This document shows, in pieces, positions 19,816 to 27,531 of a DNA stretch of 64,000 nucleotides (its first letter is position 1; each line of letters begins with the position of its first letter). The stretch lies in contig JAXHMK010000012.1 of assembly GCA_034521495.1 (NCBI GenBank), positions 1-64,000 on the forward strand, read 5' to 3'. The notes beneath the pieces are model-generated. The model had not been told where the DNA came from, ran no database searches, and saw nothing but the letters and a program-made list of their open reading frames with translations. This DNA comes from Balneolaceae bacterium. GTDB taxonomy: Bacteria > Bacteroidota > Rhodothermia > Balneolales > Balneolaceae. The position numbers and the translations under genes were made by a program.

Positions 19816-20568
19816 ATGCATTCACGTACTCTGTTTTCTTTAATCGCCATCCTTATGCTGTTCCAGAGTTCTGCTTTGGCACAATTTGAAGGTGAGATCT
19901 CTTTTCATGTAACAAATCCAAATCAGCAGTCCGATCAACAAGTTCAGATGGATATGACGTTCACAGAAAACCGAATTTTTGTGAATTCAAATGTGTCAAT
20001 GGATGTGATGGCCGGATTGAGAGCAAGAGGTGTTCTTGTACGGCACGATATGCAGGATTTTGTTGTATTTACAAATGAGAATGAAGGACTTCAGGTTGCA
20101 AAAAATGATCTGGATAGCTTAGTCAAGTTGATGAACCAGATGCAGGGCAGACAGCAAAATGCGTCAGCCACGCCCTTCCCGTGGGAGGAACGGTTGGTTG
20201 ATACAGGTCAAGAGAGAGTGATTCACGGATACAATACTCATCAGTTTATTTTGAAAGGTGAGCGGGAATCGGAGTATGTCTCAGTCTGGCTGACGGATGA
20301 AATTGTGGTAGACTGGGGATTGCTTTCTGATGCCTGGTATGCTATTGGCTCTAAACAACTCGATCAGGAAGTGCCTATCGAAATTGTGATGAATAACCAG
20401 AGTTTTCCTTTGCTGGTAGAATCATTTGAGGGCGAACAGGTTGTATTCAGAGCGGAATCTGTTTCTGTTGATGAAGATACGTTTGACAGGAACAAAACCA
20501 CCCTTTCACCCGGTTTAAAATTGATTGGGCTGACTGATTTGATGATGAATATGTTCAGGCAGAATTGA
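19816..20568 (+). CDS. DUF4412-like periplasmic protein
   Basis: A 250-residue exported protein. I prefer the ATG at 19816 because it gives a clean signal peptide (M-H-S-R-T-L then a hydrophobic core ending S-A-L-A-Q); the upstream in-frame codons overlap mnmA and lack signal character. The mature part starts F-E-G-E-I-S-F-H-V and continues with the alternating strand pattern of the DUF4412 family, a LolA-like fold of unknown function. It sits 6 bases before the nucleotidase C-terminal-domain gene, so the two are probably co-transcribed. Confidence 0.75.
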   Translation: MHSRTLFSLIAILMLFQSSALAQFEGEISFHVTNPNQQSDQQVQMDMTFTENRIFVNSNVSMDVMAGLRARGVLVRHDMQDFVVFTNENEGLQVAKNDLDSLVKLMNQMQGRQQNASATPFPWEERLVDTGQERVIHGYNTHQFILKGERESEYVSVWLTDEIVVDWGLLSDAWYAIGSKQLDQEVPIEIVMNNQSFPLLVESFEGEQVVFRAESVSVDEDTFDRNKTTLSPGLKLIGLTDLMMNMFRQN

Positions 20569-20574
20569 TCTTTT

Positions 20575-21297
20575 ATGAGCTTTAAAATCATCCGGATTCT
20601 TGGATTTTGTTTTCTTCTAACCGGTTGCGCATATTTTTCCAGATCCACTACTGAACCGGTGCCACCCACCTCTGCCTATCCGGCCCCCGATCCAGAAATG
20701 GTTCAACAATTAGATACATATCGCGACTCCCTGAATGACGTAATGGGACGAAAAGTAGCTACCGTTCAAGACACCCTTCGATTTGGAAAACCAGAAGCGG
20801 CATTGAATAATATTGTAGCTGATGCTTTGCGATTCCAGGCTGCAAGTACTCTGAGGCAATTTGTACATGTGGGAATTATCGGTGAAGACTCTTTTAAATT
20901 ATTTTTTGTTCCGGGCGAATTAACCGTTGGTGATGTGTATGAGTTTATGCCTTACAATAATCATCTTGTTGTTTTGTCGATGAATGGAGAACAGTTGAAG
21001 AGGCTTATTGAACAGGTTGCAGAGCTGGGTGGAGCGCCCATCAGCGGGGTACGGTTTCGAATAGATGAAAATGGAGAACCAAACAGTATCTTGGTTAATG
21101 CAGAAGTAATAAACTCCGAAGCAGAATATCTGGTGGCAACGAGCAGCTGGGCGGTAAATGGAGGTGACAAATTCCCGGTGCTTTGGAATGTATCTGATCG
21201 AACAGATCTCGATCTTTCTATTCAGGATGCATACATAAACTATTTTAGAAACCAGGTGGAGTTGACGGCTTCTACCGATGGAAGAATTCGCAAATGA
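20575..21297 (+). CDS. 5'-nucleotidase C-terminal-domain lipoprotein
   Basis: A 240-residue lipoprotein (L-T-G-C, Cys18) corresponding to the substrate-binding C-terminal half of UshA/CpdB-type 5'-nucleotidases. Family hallmarks visible are E-A-A-L-N-N-I-V-A-D-A-L-R-F, the G-E-L-T-V-G-D-V-Y-E-F-M-P-Y-N-N motif and N-G-G-D-K-F-P. The metallophosphatase half is the next gene, overlapping by four bases (ATGA). The classical two-domain enzyme is thus encoded as two polypeptides in reversed order. Acts in the cell envelope on extracellular nucleotides or sugar phosphates, by family inference. Confidence 0.88.
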   Translation: MSFKIIRILGFCFLLTGCAYFSRSTTEPVPPTSAYPAPDPEMVQQLDTYRDSLNDVMGRKVATVQDTLRFGKPEAALNNIVADALRFQAASTLRQFVHVGIIGEDSFKLFFVPGELTVGDVYEFMPYNNHLVVLSMNGEQLKRLIEQVAELGGAPISGVRFRIDENGEPNSILVNAEVINSEAEYLVATSSWAVNGGDKFPVLWNVSDRTDLDLSIQDAYINYFRNQVELTASTDGRIRK

Positions 21298-22223
21298 TCA
21301 CGCGAAAGACTTTTCTCAAAAAAACCGCATATTCTCTTGCAGGATCAACATGGATTGCAAATGTTGGTTCGAAAGTGTTGAATCATTTTGATGGCCCATC
21401 CATTACCATTCTCTATACAAATGATACCCATTCACGAATTGATCCGTTTCCGGATAATGCAAGAGAGTTTGCGGGACTTGGAGGGATTGCAAAACGGTCA
21501 TCTCTTGTGGATAAAATTCGCCTGGAGGAAGAACATGTTTTGTTGTTAGATGCCGGAGATGTATTCCAGGGTACGCCTTGGTTTAAAATGTATGGGGGAA
21601 AGGTTGATTTCGAGATGATGAGCAAAATTGGGTATGACGCCATGGCGTTAGGAAATCATGAGTTTGATCTCGGGCTTGAGGGATTGGCGGAAGCGGCCGC
21701 TTATGCCGATTTTCCGTTTTTGTGTGCAAACTATTCTACATGGAATACACCCATAAACTCTTTTATGAACAGAGAGGTTATTAAAGATTTTGGAGGGTTT
21801 ACAGTTGGTATATTTGGATTAGGAATCCAGCTTGATGGTGTGGTAGATCCAAAACTTCATGGAAGGGTACGCCATCGTGACCCAATTCTAAGTGCAAGGC
21901 GGTCTGTGGAAAACTTCCGCAATTATCATCAATGTGATTACATTATATGCTTGAGTCATCTTGGATTTCGCTATGAAGACGACCGTATCGATGATATAAC
22001 TCTCTCTCAAAAAATTCCCGAAATTGATTTAATTATTGGCGGTCATACGCACACGTTTTTAGATGAGCCGGTTGTAGTTGAGAATCCAAATGGATCAATA
22101 ACACATATTACGCAGATGGGCCACGGCGGGGTAAGGGTAGGGCGTATCGACTTGAACATCACCAACCAGGCACCTCAGCCTGTCATTTCAAGTGGTTTTT
22201 ATACCATAGGAAAAGATGGTTGA
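21294..22223 (+). CDS. 5'-nucleotidase/UshA-type metallophosphatase domain protein
   Basis: A 309-residue calcineurin-like phosphoesterase with an export signal that begins R-K-T-F-L-K-K-T (single Arg-Lys pair; a Tat-like look but not a strict twin-Arg motif). Metal-binding motifs are intact: N-D-T-H-S, L-L-D-A-G-D-V-F-Q-G, A-L-G-N-H-E-F-D, L-S-H-L-G and G-G-H-T-H. It lacks the C-terminal substrate domain, which the overlapping upstream gene supplies. The two products probably work together in the periplasm. Confidence 0.9.
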   Translation: MITRKTFLKKTAYSLAGSTWIANVGSKVLNHFDGPSITILYTNDTHSRIDPFPDNAREFAGLGGIAKRSSLVDKIRLEEEHVLLLDAGDVFQGTPWFKMYGGKVDFEMMSKIGYDAMALGNHEFDLGLEGLAEAAAYADFPFLCANYSTWNTPINSFMNREVIKDFGGFTVGIFGLGIQLDGVVDPKLHGRVRHRDPILSARRSVENFRNYHQCDYIICLSHLGFRYEDDRIDDITLSQKIPEIDLIIGGHTHTFLDEPVVVENPNGSITHITQMGHGGVRVGRIDLNITNQAPQPVISSGFYTIGKDG

Positions 22224-22277
22224 TATCTGGCTACCATCTATTTCAAAAGATATGGAAATAGTCAATCGCTTGCCAGG

Positions 22278-22691
22278 TTATACTTTCCGGGTTACGATCT
22301 CAATTACGCCATTTGCACCGCGAACACCATAAATGGATGCATCCGGTCCCTTCAGTACACGCACATAATCAATATCGTTAGGAGTAACAATATTGTTGGC
22401 TTCGCTGTAAGAATTTCCAACTGAATGGCCATCAATCACATACAATGGTTCATTTGTTGTATTGAAAGAACTTATTCCGCGGATGGTGATGTAAGCGTTA
22501 TTTCCAGAGCCTTGCACATTTACACCAGGTACATTTTCCAGAAAATCAGCAAGACTTCTGTAGTAGTTCATATCATCAGAAATACTGTCTGCGGGTCTGC
22601 CGGACTCACTTGAAACGGAAGATCCTACTGACGAACATCCTGCAAACAGTAAGGAGATCGCGATAAGAGATAAAATTGCGAGATTTTTCAT
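22278..22691 (-). CDS. Stand-alone TonB plug-domain lipoprotein, copy 3
   Basis: A 137-residue lipoprotein (lipobox L-F-A-G-C) made only of a SusC-type TonB-receptor plug domain. It reads P-G-V-N-V, then I-T-I-R-G-I-S-S-F, P-L-Y-V-I-D-G, D-Y-V-R-V-L-K-G-P-D-A-S-I-Y-G-V-R-G-A-N-G-V-I-E-I-V-T. No barrel follows; the frame stops right after the plug. Third of three tandem paralogues on the minus strand, 52 bases after copy 2. Function unknown; a plug alone cannot form a channel. Confidence 0.88.
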   Translation of the reverse strand: MKNLAILSLIAISLLFAGCSSVGSSVSSESGRPADSISDDMNYYRSLADFLENVPGVNVQGSGNNAYITIRGISSFNTTNEPLYVIDGHSVGNSYSEANNIVTPNDIDYVRVLKGPDASIYGVRGANGVIEIVTRKV

Positions 22692-22743
22692 TATTTTAGG
22701 AGCTTTTATTTTAGTATTTAACTATTTCTTGATCTAATAGTTA

Positions 22744-23154
22744 TTACGTTTTTTTAGTTACAATTTCAATAACACCGTTTGCACCACGCACACCATATAT
22801 GGCTGCATCCGTTCCCTTTAAAACACGAACATAATCTATATCCTGAGGGTTCACCATGTTATTCGCCTGGGAATAGCTATTTCCAACAGCCTGTCCATCT
22901 ACAACATATAGTGGGGTATTGCCCGACTGAAAAGAGCTAATCCCCCGAATAGTAACATAGGCGTTATCACCGGATCCTCTTACATTTACACCGGGCACTT
23001 TGGTTAAATAATCGGCTAAACTTCTGTAATAATCTTTCTCATTTGAAATTCTTCCATCATCGTCTCCACTGTTAGTAGCGGTATTTCCGGTTGAAGAACA
23101 ACCTGCAAATAATAGTGATAGAGTAAGAATTGAGAATAGTATTTTTGATTTCAT
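22744..23154 (-). CDS. Stand-alone TonB plug-domain lipoprotein, copy 2
   Basis: A 136-residue paralogue of its two neighbours: lipobox L-F-A-G-C, a short polar linker, then a complete SusC-type plug (V-T-I-R-G-I-S-S-F, P-L-Y-V-V-D-G-Q-A-V-G-N-S-Y and D-Y-V-R-V-L-K-G-T-D-A-A-I-Y-G-V-R-G-A-N-G). It is closer to copy 3 than to copy 1 by eye. Copy 1 is 57 bases upstream and copy 3 is 52 bases downstream, so the three are probably one transcript. Diverged linkers but conserved plugs argue for selection on the plug. Confidence 0.88.
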   Translation of the reverse strand: MKSKILFSILTLSLLFAGCSSTGNTATNSGDDDGRISNEKDYYRSLADYLTKVPGVNVRGSGDNAYVTIRGISSFQSGNTPLYVVDGQAVGNSYSQANNMVNPQDIDYVRVLKGTDAAIYGVRGANGVIEIVTKKT

Positions 23155-23211
23155 GGCATCGAAAATTAATAGTTATATATAGTAGAAAAATATTTCATTG
23201 TATTTATAGAA

Positions 23212-23628
23212 TTACATTTTCTTAGTAACAATCTCAATCACTCCATTGCCACCCCGTGATCCATAAATAGCTGCATCAGGCCCCTTCAGAACCTGAACAT
23301 AGTCAATATATTGTGGGTGTACCATTCTGTTTGCTTCATTATATGAATATCCAACGGCATTCCCGTCGATAACAAATAATGGTGTAATGGGTGAATACGT
23401 AGTATCGAAAGAGTTTACGCCCCGAATGGTTACAACTCCGGAACCCGAGATATTTACACCGGGCACCTGGAGTAGATAATCTGCAAGATTCGTGTAGTAA
23501 TCTTTGTCATCAAAAATGCTGCCTTCAGGTCTTGATTTATTATCGCCTGCTACAGTTGAGCTTACTGAAGAACACCCCATAGACAACAGTGAAAATGATA
23601 GTGTTAAGACAAGTAAAATAATTCTCAT
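23212..23628 (-). CDS. Stand-alone TonB plug-domain lipoprotein, copy 1
   Basis: First gene of the tandem set, 138 residues, lipobox S-M-G-C. The plug is recognisable (P-G-V-N-I, V-T-I-R-G-V-N-S-F, P-L-F-V-I-D-G, V-L-K-G-P-D-A-A-I-Y-G-S-R-G-G-N-G-V-I-E-I-V-T). It differs from the other copies in lacking the N-N-A-Y or D-N-A-Y residues before the first strand and in having a short insertion (Y-S-P-I-T) before the V-I-D-G turn. A ~200-base leader separates it from the aminotransferase gene on the same strand. Confidence 0.85.
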   Translation of the reverse strand: MRIILLVLTLSFSLLSMGCSSVSSTVAGDNKSRPEGSIFDDKDYYTNLADYLLQVPGVNISGSGVVTIRGVNSFDTTYSPITPLFVIDGNAVGYSYNEANRMVHPQYIDYVQVLKGPDAAIYGSRGGNGVIEIVTKKM

Positions 23629-23830
23629 GGTTCCTCCGATTCGATATATATAGGATGAACGTGCGAAAGCTCATTATTGTATAAAAGTTGGGTAAGAAGC
23701 TCCCTGCCTTCTCATGAAAATCTATTTTCGAGTAACAATAGTTTAAAAGTCAAAGTGTGGTTACTCCTTCTCCTTCAGATCTTAGGTATATACTAACTAA
23801 GAGATACCAATCTTGCAATTTTTGAAAATT

Positions 23831-24916
23831 TTATTGCAATATCGCTGAGCTTATCTTTACCGGGTGTGTCCATCCATGAGGATCTGCCTGGTTGCCGTAT
23901 TGAATGCCGGTAATAGAATCGAACATCTTCTTGGCAAACGGCCCAATTTTTTCTTGATCCAGGGTAATGGTTTCCCCATTGTGATGAATCAATCCGACGG
24001 GTGAGATGACAGCTGCGGTACCTGCTCCAAAAATCTCCTTCAATTCTCCATTTTTGTGAGCTTCAAACACTTCATCGATAGAAATTTTACGTTCATCAAC
24101 ATCCAGATTCCAGTCTTTAGCCAGGGCAATTACAGATCTTCTTGTAATTCCGGGTAAAACAGTTCCGCCAAGTTGTGGTGTTACAAGTGTATCTCCAATC
24201 AGGAAGAAAATGTTCATCGTTCCTACTTCTTCCACATATTTATGCTCTTTTGCATCCAGCCATAATACTTGCGTGTAGCCCTCTTGCTGAGCTTTTTTGG
24301 CAGGCAGAAAACTTCCGCCATAATTGCCGGCTGCTTTGGATTCTCCGGTTCCGCCTTTGGCTGCACGAACATAATCGTCAGTAGTAGTTAAAGAAACGGG
24401 ATTGAAGCCTTCTTTGTAGTAAGCCGCTACCGGACTTGTGATGATAAAAAAACGATACTCTTTGGAAACCGTGGCAGCTATATATTCTTCAGAAGCAAAC
24501 ATCAGCGGCCGTACATACAGGGCATGACCATGAGTTTTGGGAACCCATTTATGATCAAGTGCTAACAGTTTTTCGAGGGCTTCTATAAAAACAGACTCTT
24601 CAATTTCGGGCATACAGAGTCTTTTTGCAGAATTGTTCAGGCGTTTGTGGTGATCCGTTGGACGAAACAGGTTGATCGTTTGCTCATCGGCATAGTACGC
24701 TTTCATTCCTTCAAAGATAGCCTGGCCATAGTGAAGTGCCATCATGGATGGATCGAATGTGATGGGGCCGTACGGTTTTATTTCCGCATCCACCCACTCT
24801 CCGTCGCGGTAGACCATCTCGAACATATGGTCGGAAAACACACTGCCGAACTGGAGATTATCAAAATCGATGTTAGAAATTCTGCTTTGATCTGTTTGGG
24901 TTATCTTAATATTCAT
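23831..24916 (-). CDS. ilvE: Branched-chain amino acid aminotransferase
   Basis: PLP-dependent transaminase for Leu, Ile and Val, class IV fold, of the longer BCAT-II type. I use the ATG at 24916 (361 residues, M-N-I-K-I-T-Q-T-D-Q-S-R-I) as the family start; a GTG nine codons upstream is possible. The PLP lysine lies in E-S-K-A-A-G-N-Y-G-G-S. Also visible are the substrate-pocket Y-G-Q-A-I-F-E-G-M-K-A-Y and the cofactor-loop segment E-E-V-G-T-M-N-I-F-F. It is monocistronic by spacing and has no biosynthetic neighbours here. Confidence 0.95.
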   Translation of the reverse strand: MNIKITQTDQSRISNIDFDNLQFGSVFSDHMFEMVYRDGEWVDAEIKPYGPITFDPSMMALHYGQAIFEGMKAYYADEQTINLFRPTDHHKRLNNSAKRLCMPEIEESVFIEALEKLLALDHKWVPKTHGHALYVRPLMFASEEYIAATVSKEYRFFIITSPVAAYYKEGFNPVSLTTTDDYVRAAKGGTGESKAAGNYGGSFLPAKKAQQEGYTQVLWLDAKEHKYVEEVGTMNIFFLIGDTLVTPQLGGTVLPGITRRSVIALAKDWNLDVDERKISIDEVFEAHKNGELKEIFGAGTAAVISPVGLIHHNGETITLDQEKIGPFAKKMFDSITGIQYGNQADPHGWTHPVKISSAILQ

Positions 24917-25330
24917 GACTGCCGGATTTTTGAAATTCAACACCTTTAAGATAATGGGTTTTTTGTAAACTGCTTAGCAAGAAATTCTATTGTCATAAAA
25001 ATTTTAATAAAAAAACAGGAAAACTTTTATTCTGGTTTGTTAGATCCAGTTACTTCACCAATATTCCGCAATCAGCTAAACCAGCAACGATATTCAGGCT
25101 GATATTTACCCGGTTCGAACCGTGCAGCGATGACAGACCAGTGAACCGACTACCGGCTTGGCAGTCTCAATCCCGAACTGATGAGATTTGAGGAAACCAA
25201 CATGCGGACAGTTATTGTGCGTGATTTATTGTATAGAAAACGCCGAAGAAGCCGACCAATCAACGGATGAGTAGATTTGCAGGTAATTTTTGTTGAAGTT
25301 TAATCACTCATCCAATGAATTTTAGAGATT
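24917..25330. other. Intergenic region with possible decayed coding sequence
   Basis: No intact gene. A plus-strand frame between about 25105 and 25270 has protein-like composition (T-D-Y-R-L-G-S-L-N-P-E-L-M-R-F-E-E-T-N-M) but contains a stop near its start and no initiation signal. A GGTTCGAACC palindrome near 25110 resembles a tRNA T-loop, but no acceptor or anticodon arms can be paired around it. I regard this as decayed DNA of unknown origin. Confidence 0.3.
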
Positions 25331-25801
25331 TCACCAATAAGGCCCGTCTTGAGGAGTACACGGAGCATATGCAGAGCTATCGGCAGTTACGCATGTGGAT
25401 TGCCGAAACCATCTGCCATCGATCCCTACGACATAACCCAGACCATTTTCTACATTTGAGGCGGTTCCATCCAGGAAATATTCGAGGTCGTCAATAGATG
25501 TAAAATTCTCATCCCATTCCGGTCCGCCCGCAGCGAGAAAGACCAGTGCCCCTTCTATAGAATAATCCGCCTGGCCTATACTCTGTTCAATCTGCCCCAA
25601 TTGTTCCTCCCAATTTGAGAACGCAGAATAAGCACCGTAAAAAGCATAGGTATTCCTGAGAGTTTGCCGTATTGGAAATCTATACGTTCTCTTTTGATTG
25701 TTAATCAATCGCAAAGCAATAAAACAAGCCATTGCCACTCGTTCTCTGAATATTTTCCTGGCTGCAAATTGTATCTTTTTTACCTTTAATAGCAGTGTCA
25801 T
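25331..25801 (-). pseudogene. Probable remnant of an unidentified protein
   Basis: A 156-codon minus-strand frame. The first third is basic and not protein-like. The middle (F-Y-G-A-Y-S-A-F-S-N-W-E-E-Q-L-G-Q-I-E through D-D-L-E-Y-F-L-D-G-T-A-S-N-V-E-N-G-L) has convincing coding composition, then it degenerates to a Cys-containing tail. I do not recognise a family, see no start signal, and the surrounding DNA is also gene-poor. A truncated, decaying gene is the simplest reading; a real small orphan cannot be excluded. Confidence 0.35.
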
Positions 25802-25877
25802 CCAAAAAAGTTTCGGCAGGATAGTCTTTCAGTTTATGTCGGTATCTTGAGATAAATGATTTTTCTATATTTATGTC

Positions 25878-26186
25878 ATGCTTACAAAAAAAGAAAAAAA
25901 TATAATCCTTCAGGTGCTTGAGCCTTACAACCCTCAAAAAATTGGTGTATTCGGTTCGAGGGTTCGCAATGAGCATTCAGCAGAGAGTGATTTGGATCTT
26001 TTGGTACAACTCGAAGATGTAAATCTATTTGATTTAGTAGAATTGGAGTCTACTTTAAGCATGCACTTAGATATGAAAGTGGATTTAGTGACTGAAGCAT
26101 CACTAAATAAACATATTCGTTCTGAGGTGGAGAATGAGGTTTACTATATTTTGAATAAGAGTGAGGAGCTTCAGAATGAAAAATGA
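25878..26186 (+). CDS. MNT-type nucleotidyltransferase (MntA-like antitoxin)
   Basis: A 102-residue minimal nucleotidyltransferase with the signature G-S-R followed nine residues later by S-D-L-D-L-L-V and a third acidic site (K-V-D-L-V-T). In characterised HEPN/MNT pairs this protein is the antitoxin and AMPylates the Tyr of the HEPN R-x4-H-x-Y motif. Its 3' end overlaps the first codons of a HEPN gene by 11 bases, the canonical arrangement. That toxin gene is broken (next entry), so this may be an orphaned antitoxin. Confidence 0.88.
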   Translation: MLTKKEKNIILQVLEPYNPQKIGVFGSRVRNEHSAESDLDLLVQLEDVNLFDLVELESTLSMHLDMKVDLVTEASLNKHIRSEVENEVYYILNKSEELQNEK

Positions 26187-26805
26187 TCGAACATTGCCTG
26201 TTACTATGAGTTTTTTTGACTTCAACCTGATAAAAAAAAGTATTGTCGGGTCCTTCTACCAGTGAAAATTTCCTACAATCTGCCTTATAACAGTATAAAC
26301 GACCTTTTTCAGTTCTGTCTTGATACTTTTGAACCGTCAAAAGTATCCAAAACCTCTCGGCTGTGATGGCTTCCGGGCATGGTTTGCCCGCACGCGTACA
26401 CTCTGCGAATGCTCACAGAGTGAGCGCGCAGAGCGATTTTTCCCGTGCTGCGATGCAAACTATGCAATCCCTCCATCCATCAAGGCCGAAGGATATAAAA
26501 GCTTATTCAATGGTCATAGGTTAGAAGAACGAATTAATTAGCTGTCAACTCTGAAATTTTGTTACCAATTGCATTAATACTACGTAGAGTTTGTCTTCCG
26601 TAGCTTTAGGAAAGGAGGGCAGATTTTTTTGGTAAAATTAGAAGTGAAAAATTTTAAGGAATCAGTGAAAAGTATGTTAGGAATGCGAGATATCCTTATT
26701 CACAATTATATGGGAGTAGATATAGATGTGGTTTGGAAGACAATTGATAGACTTCCTCAACTCAGAAAAGATTTAAATGAAATTCTGAAGGAGATGAAAG
26801 GGTAG
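26176..26805 (+). pseudogene. HEPN-domain toxin gene (DUF86), disrupted by ~450 bp of foreign sequence
   Basis: The expected HEPN start M-K-N-D-R-T lies at 26176, overlapping the mntA-like stop. The frame then leaves the family and stops after 29 codons. The C-terminal third reappears at about 26629-26805: G-M-R-D-I-L-I-H-N-Y-M-G-V-D, with the R-x4-H-x-Y active site intact, V-V-W-K-T-I and a normal terminus. The DNA between is unrelated and hairpin-rich, and part of the HEPN core is missing. A strong AAGGAGGG sits 9 bases before an in-frame TTG at 26629, so a 58-residue fragment with the active-site motif might still be made. Confidence 0.8.
26322..26347. repeat. Perfect 11-bp hairpin inside the HEPN-disrupting segment
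   Basis: The arms GATACTTTTGA (26322-26332) and TCAAAAGTATC (26337-26347) are separated by the 4-base loop ACCG. Downstream in the same segment is CACTCTG/CAGAGTG (about 26398-26422) and a CGGGCA/TGCCCG hairpin just before it. Together they give the inserted DNA the look of an intergenic repeat rather than an insertion sequence; no transposase is encoded. A 73-codon frame through it has no domain. Confidence 0.55.
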
Positions 26806-26816
26806 GAAACGAACTG

Positions 26817-27233
26817 CTATCCATACTTCTCATCCACAAACTTCACAGATTCCTCGATCAAGTTTCTCAACACATCCATATCAATATCATCCAGTTTCTT
26901 CACATAAAGACACGATTTTCCGGTTCGATGTTTGCCGAGTTTACTCAACAGTTCTTTATTCTTATCCAAACTGCACATCAGGTATATAGACATCTCACGT
27001 TTGCGCGGTGAAAATCCAACTTTCAGGAAATCGCCCTCGCGGCCACTCTCATATTTGTAGTGATATTGATCAAAGCCAATGATACTCGCGCCCCACATTT
27101 TGGGTTCGCAGCCGGTCACTTCCTTCATCAGTTCAAGCAGGGAATAGGAATCGGCTATTTTTTGTTGATCATCCAATGAATCGATAAATGATTTTACAGG
27201 TTGATCCGTAGGTTGAGTTTTATTTTCAGCCAT
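26817..27233 (-). CDS. DUF1801 (YdhG-like) domain protein
   Basis: A 138-residue cytosolic protein of the DUF1801 family: M-W-G-A-S-I-I-G-F-D-Q-Y-H-Y-K-Y, G-R-E-G-D-F-L-K-V-G-F-S-P-R-K-R-E-M-S-I-Y-L and G-K-H-R-T-G-K-S-C-L-Y-V-K-K-L-D-D-I-D cover the whole fold. Its biochemical function is unknown. It is a stand-alone gene convergent with the HEPN remnant, with normal length and no sign of decay. Confidence 0.9.
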   Translation of the reverse strand: MAENKTQPTDQPVKSFIDSLDDQQKIADSYSLLELMKEVTGCEPKMWGASIIGFDQYHYKYESGREGDFLKVGFSPRKREMSIYLMCSLDKNKELLSKLGKHRTGKSCLYVKKLDDIDMDVLRNLIEESVKFVDEKYG

Positions 27234-27261
27234 AATGTTTGGATTGCAATGTTGTTATGGA

Positions 27262-27391
27262 CCTTGAAGCGTTCCCGATATATTACTGATAGGAGAATGT
27301 TAATATACTTTTGATAATTTGTCGGGATCCTTCAAGCGTCCCGGGATTAATTGATTTCCGAACGCTTCAAGGAGCTACGCACGCTTGAAGG
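27262..27391. repeat. Interleaved CCTTGAAGCG / CGCTTGAAGG inverted repeats
   Basis: Four 10-mers form two crossed inverted pairs: CCTTGAAGCG (27262-27271) with CGCTTCAAGG (27363-27372), and CCTTCAAGCG (27329-27338) with CGCTTGAAGG (27382-27391). A further CGCTTCAAGG lies at 47106-47115 beside another palindrome. The region lies between the divergent DUF1801 and recQ genes, so it must also contain both promoters. It is probably a small dispersed repeat. Confidence 0.5.
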
Positions 27392-27531
27392 TTCTTACTT
27401 TATTTTCATCCATAACTGAGGTTCGTTAAAGATTTTTTTATGTTTGGGGGCGAATTCTGTAAGGGATTCAGAGATTTTGTCTCATACTATATACAGGAAA
27501 CCATGAAATTAATCACAACAAATTTTTTTAG

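Noticed and set aside
25100-25125. Possible tRNA T-loop (GGTTCGAACC)
   Set aside because: The stem around it does not pair as a T-arm and no acceptor or anticodon arm can be drawn; it is a self-palindrome.
26320-26541. 73-codon frame inside the HEPN-disrupting DNA
   Set aside because: Arg/Cys-rich translation of a hairpin-bearing repeat, with no recognisable domain.
26176-26805. Insertion sequence in the HEPN gene
   Set aside because: No transposase, terminal inverted repeats or target duplication could be seen at the junctions.
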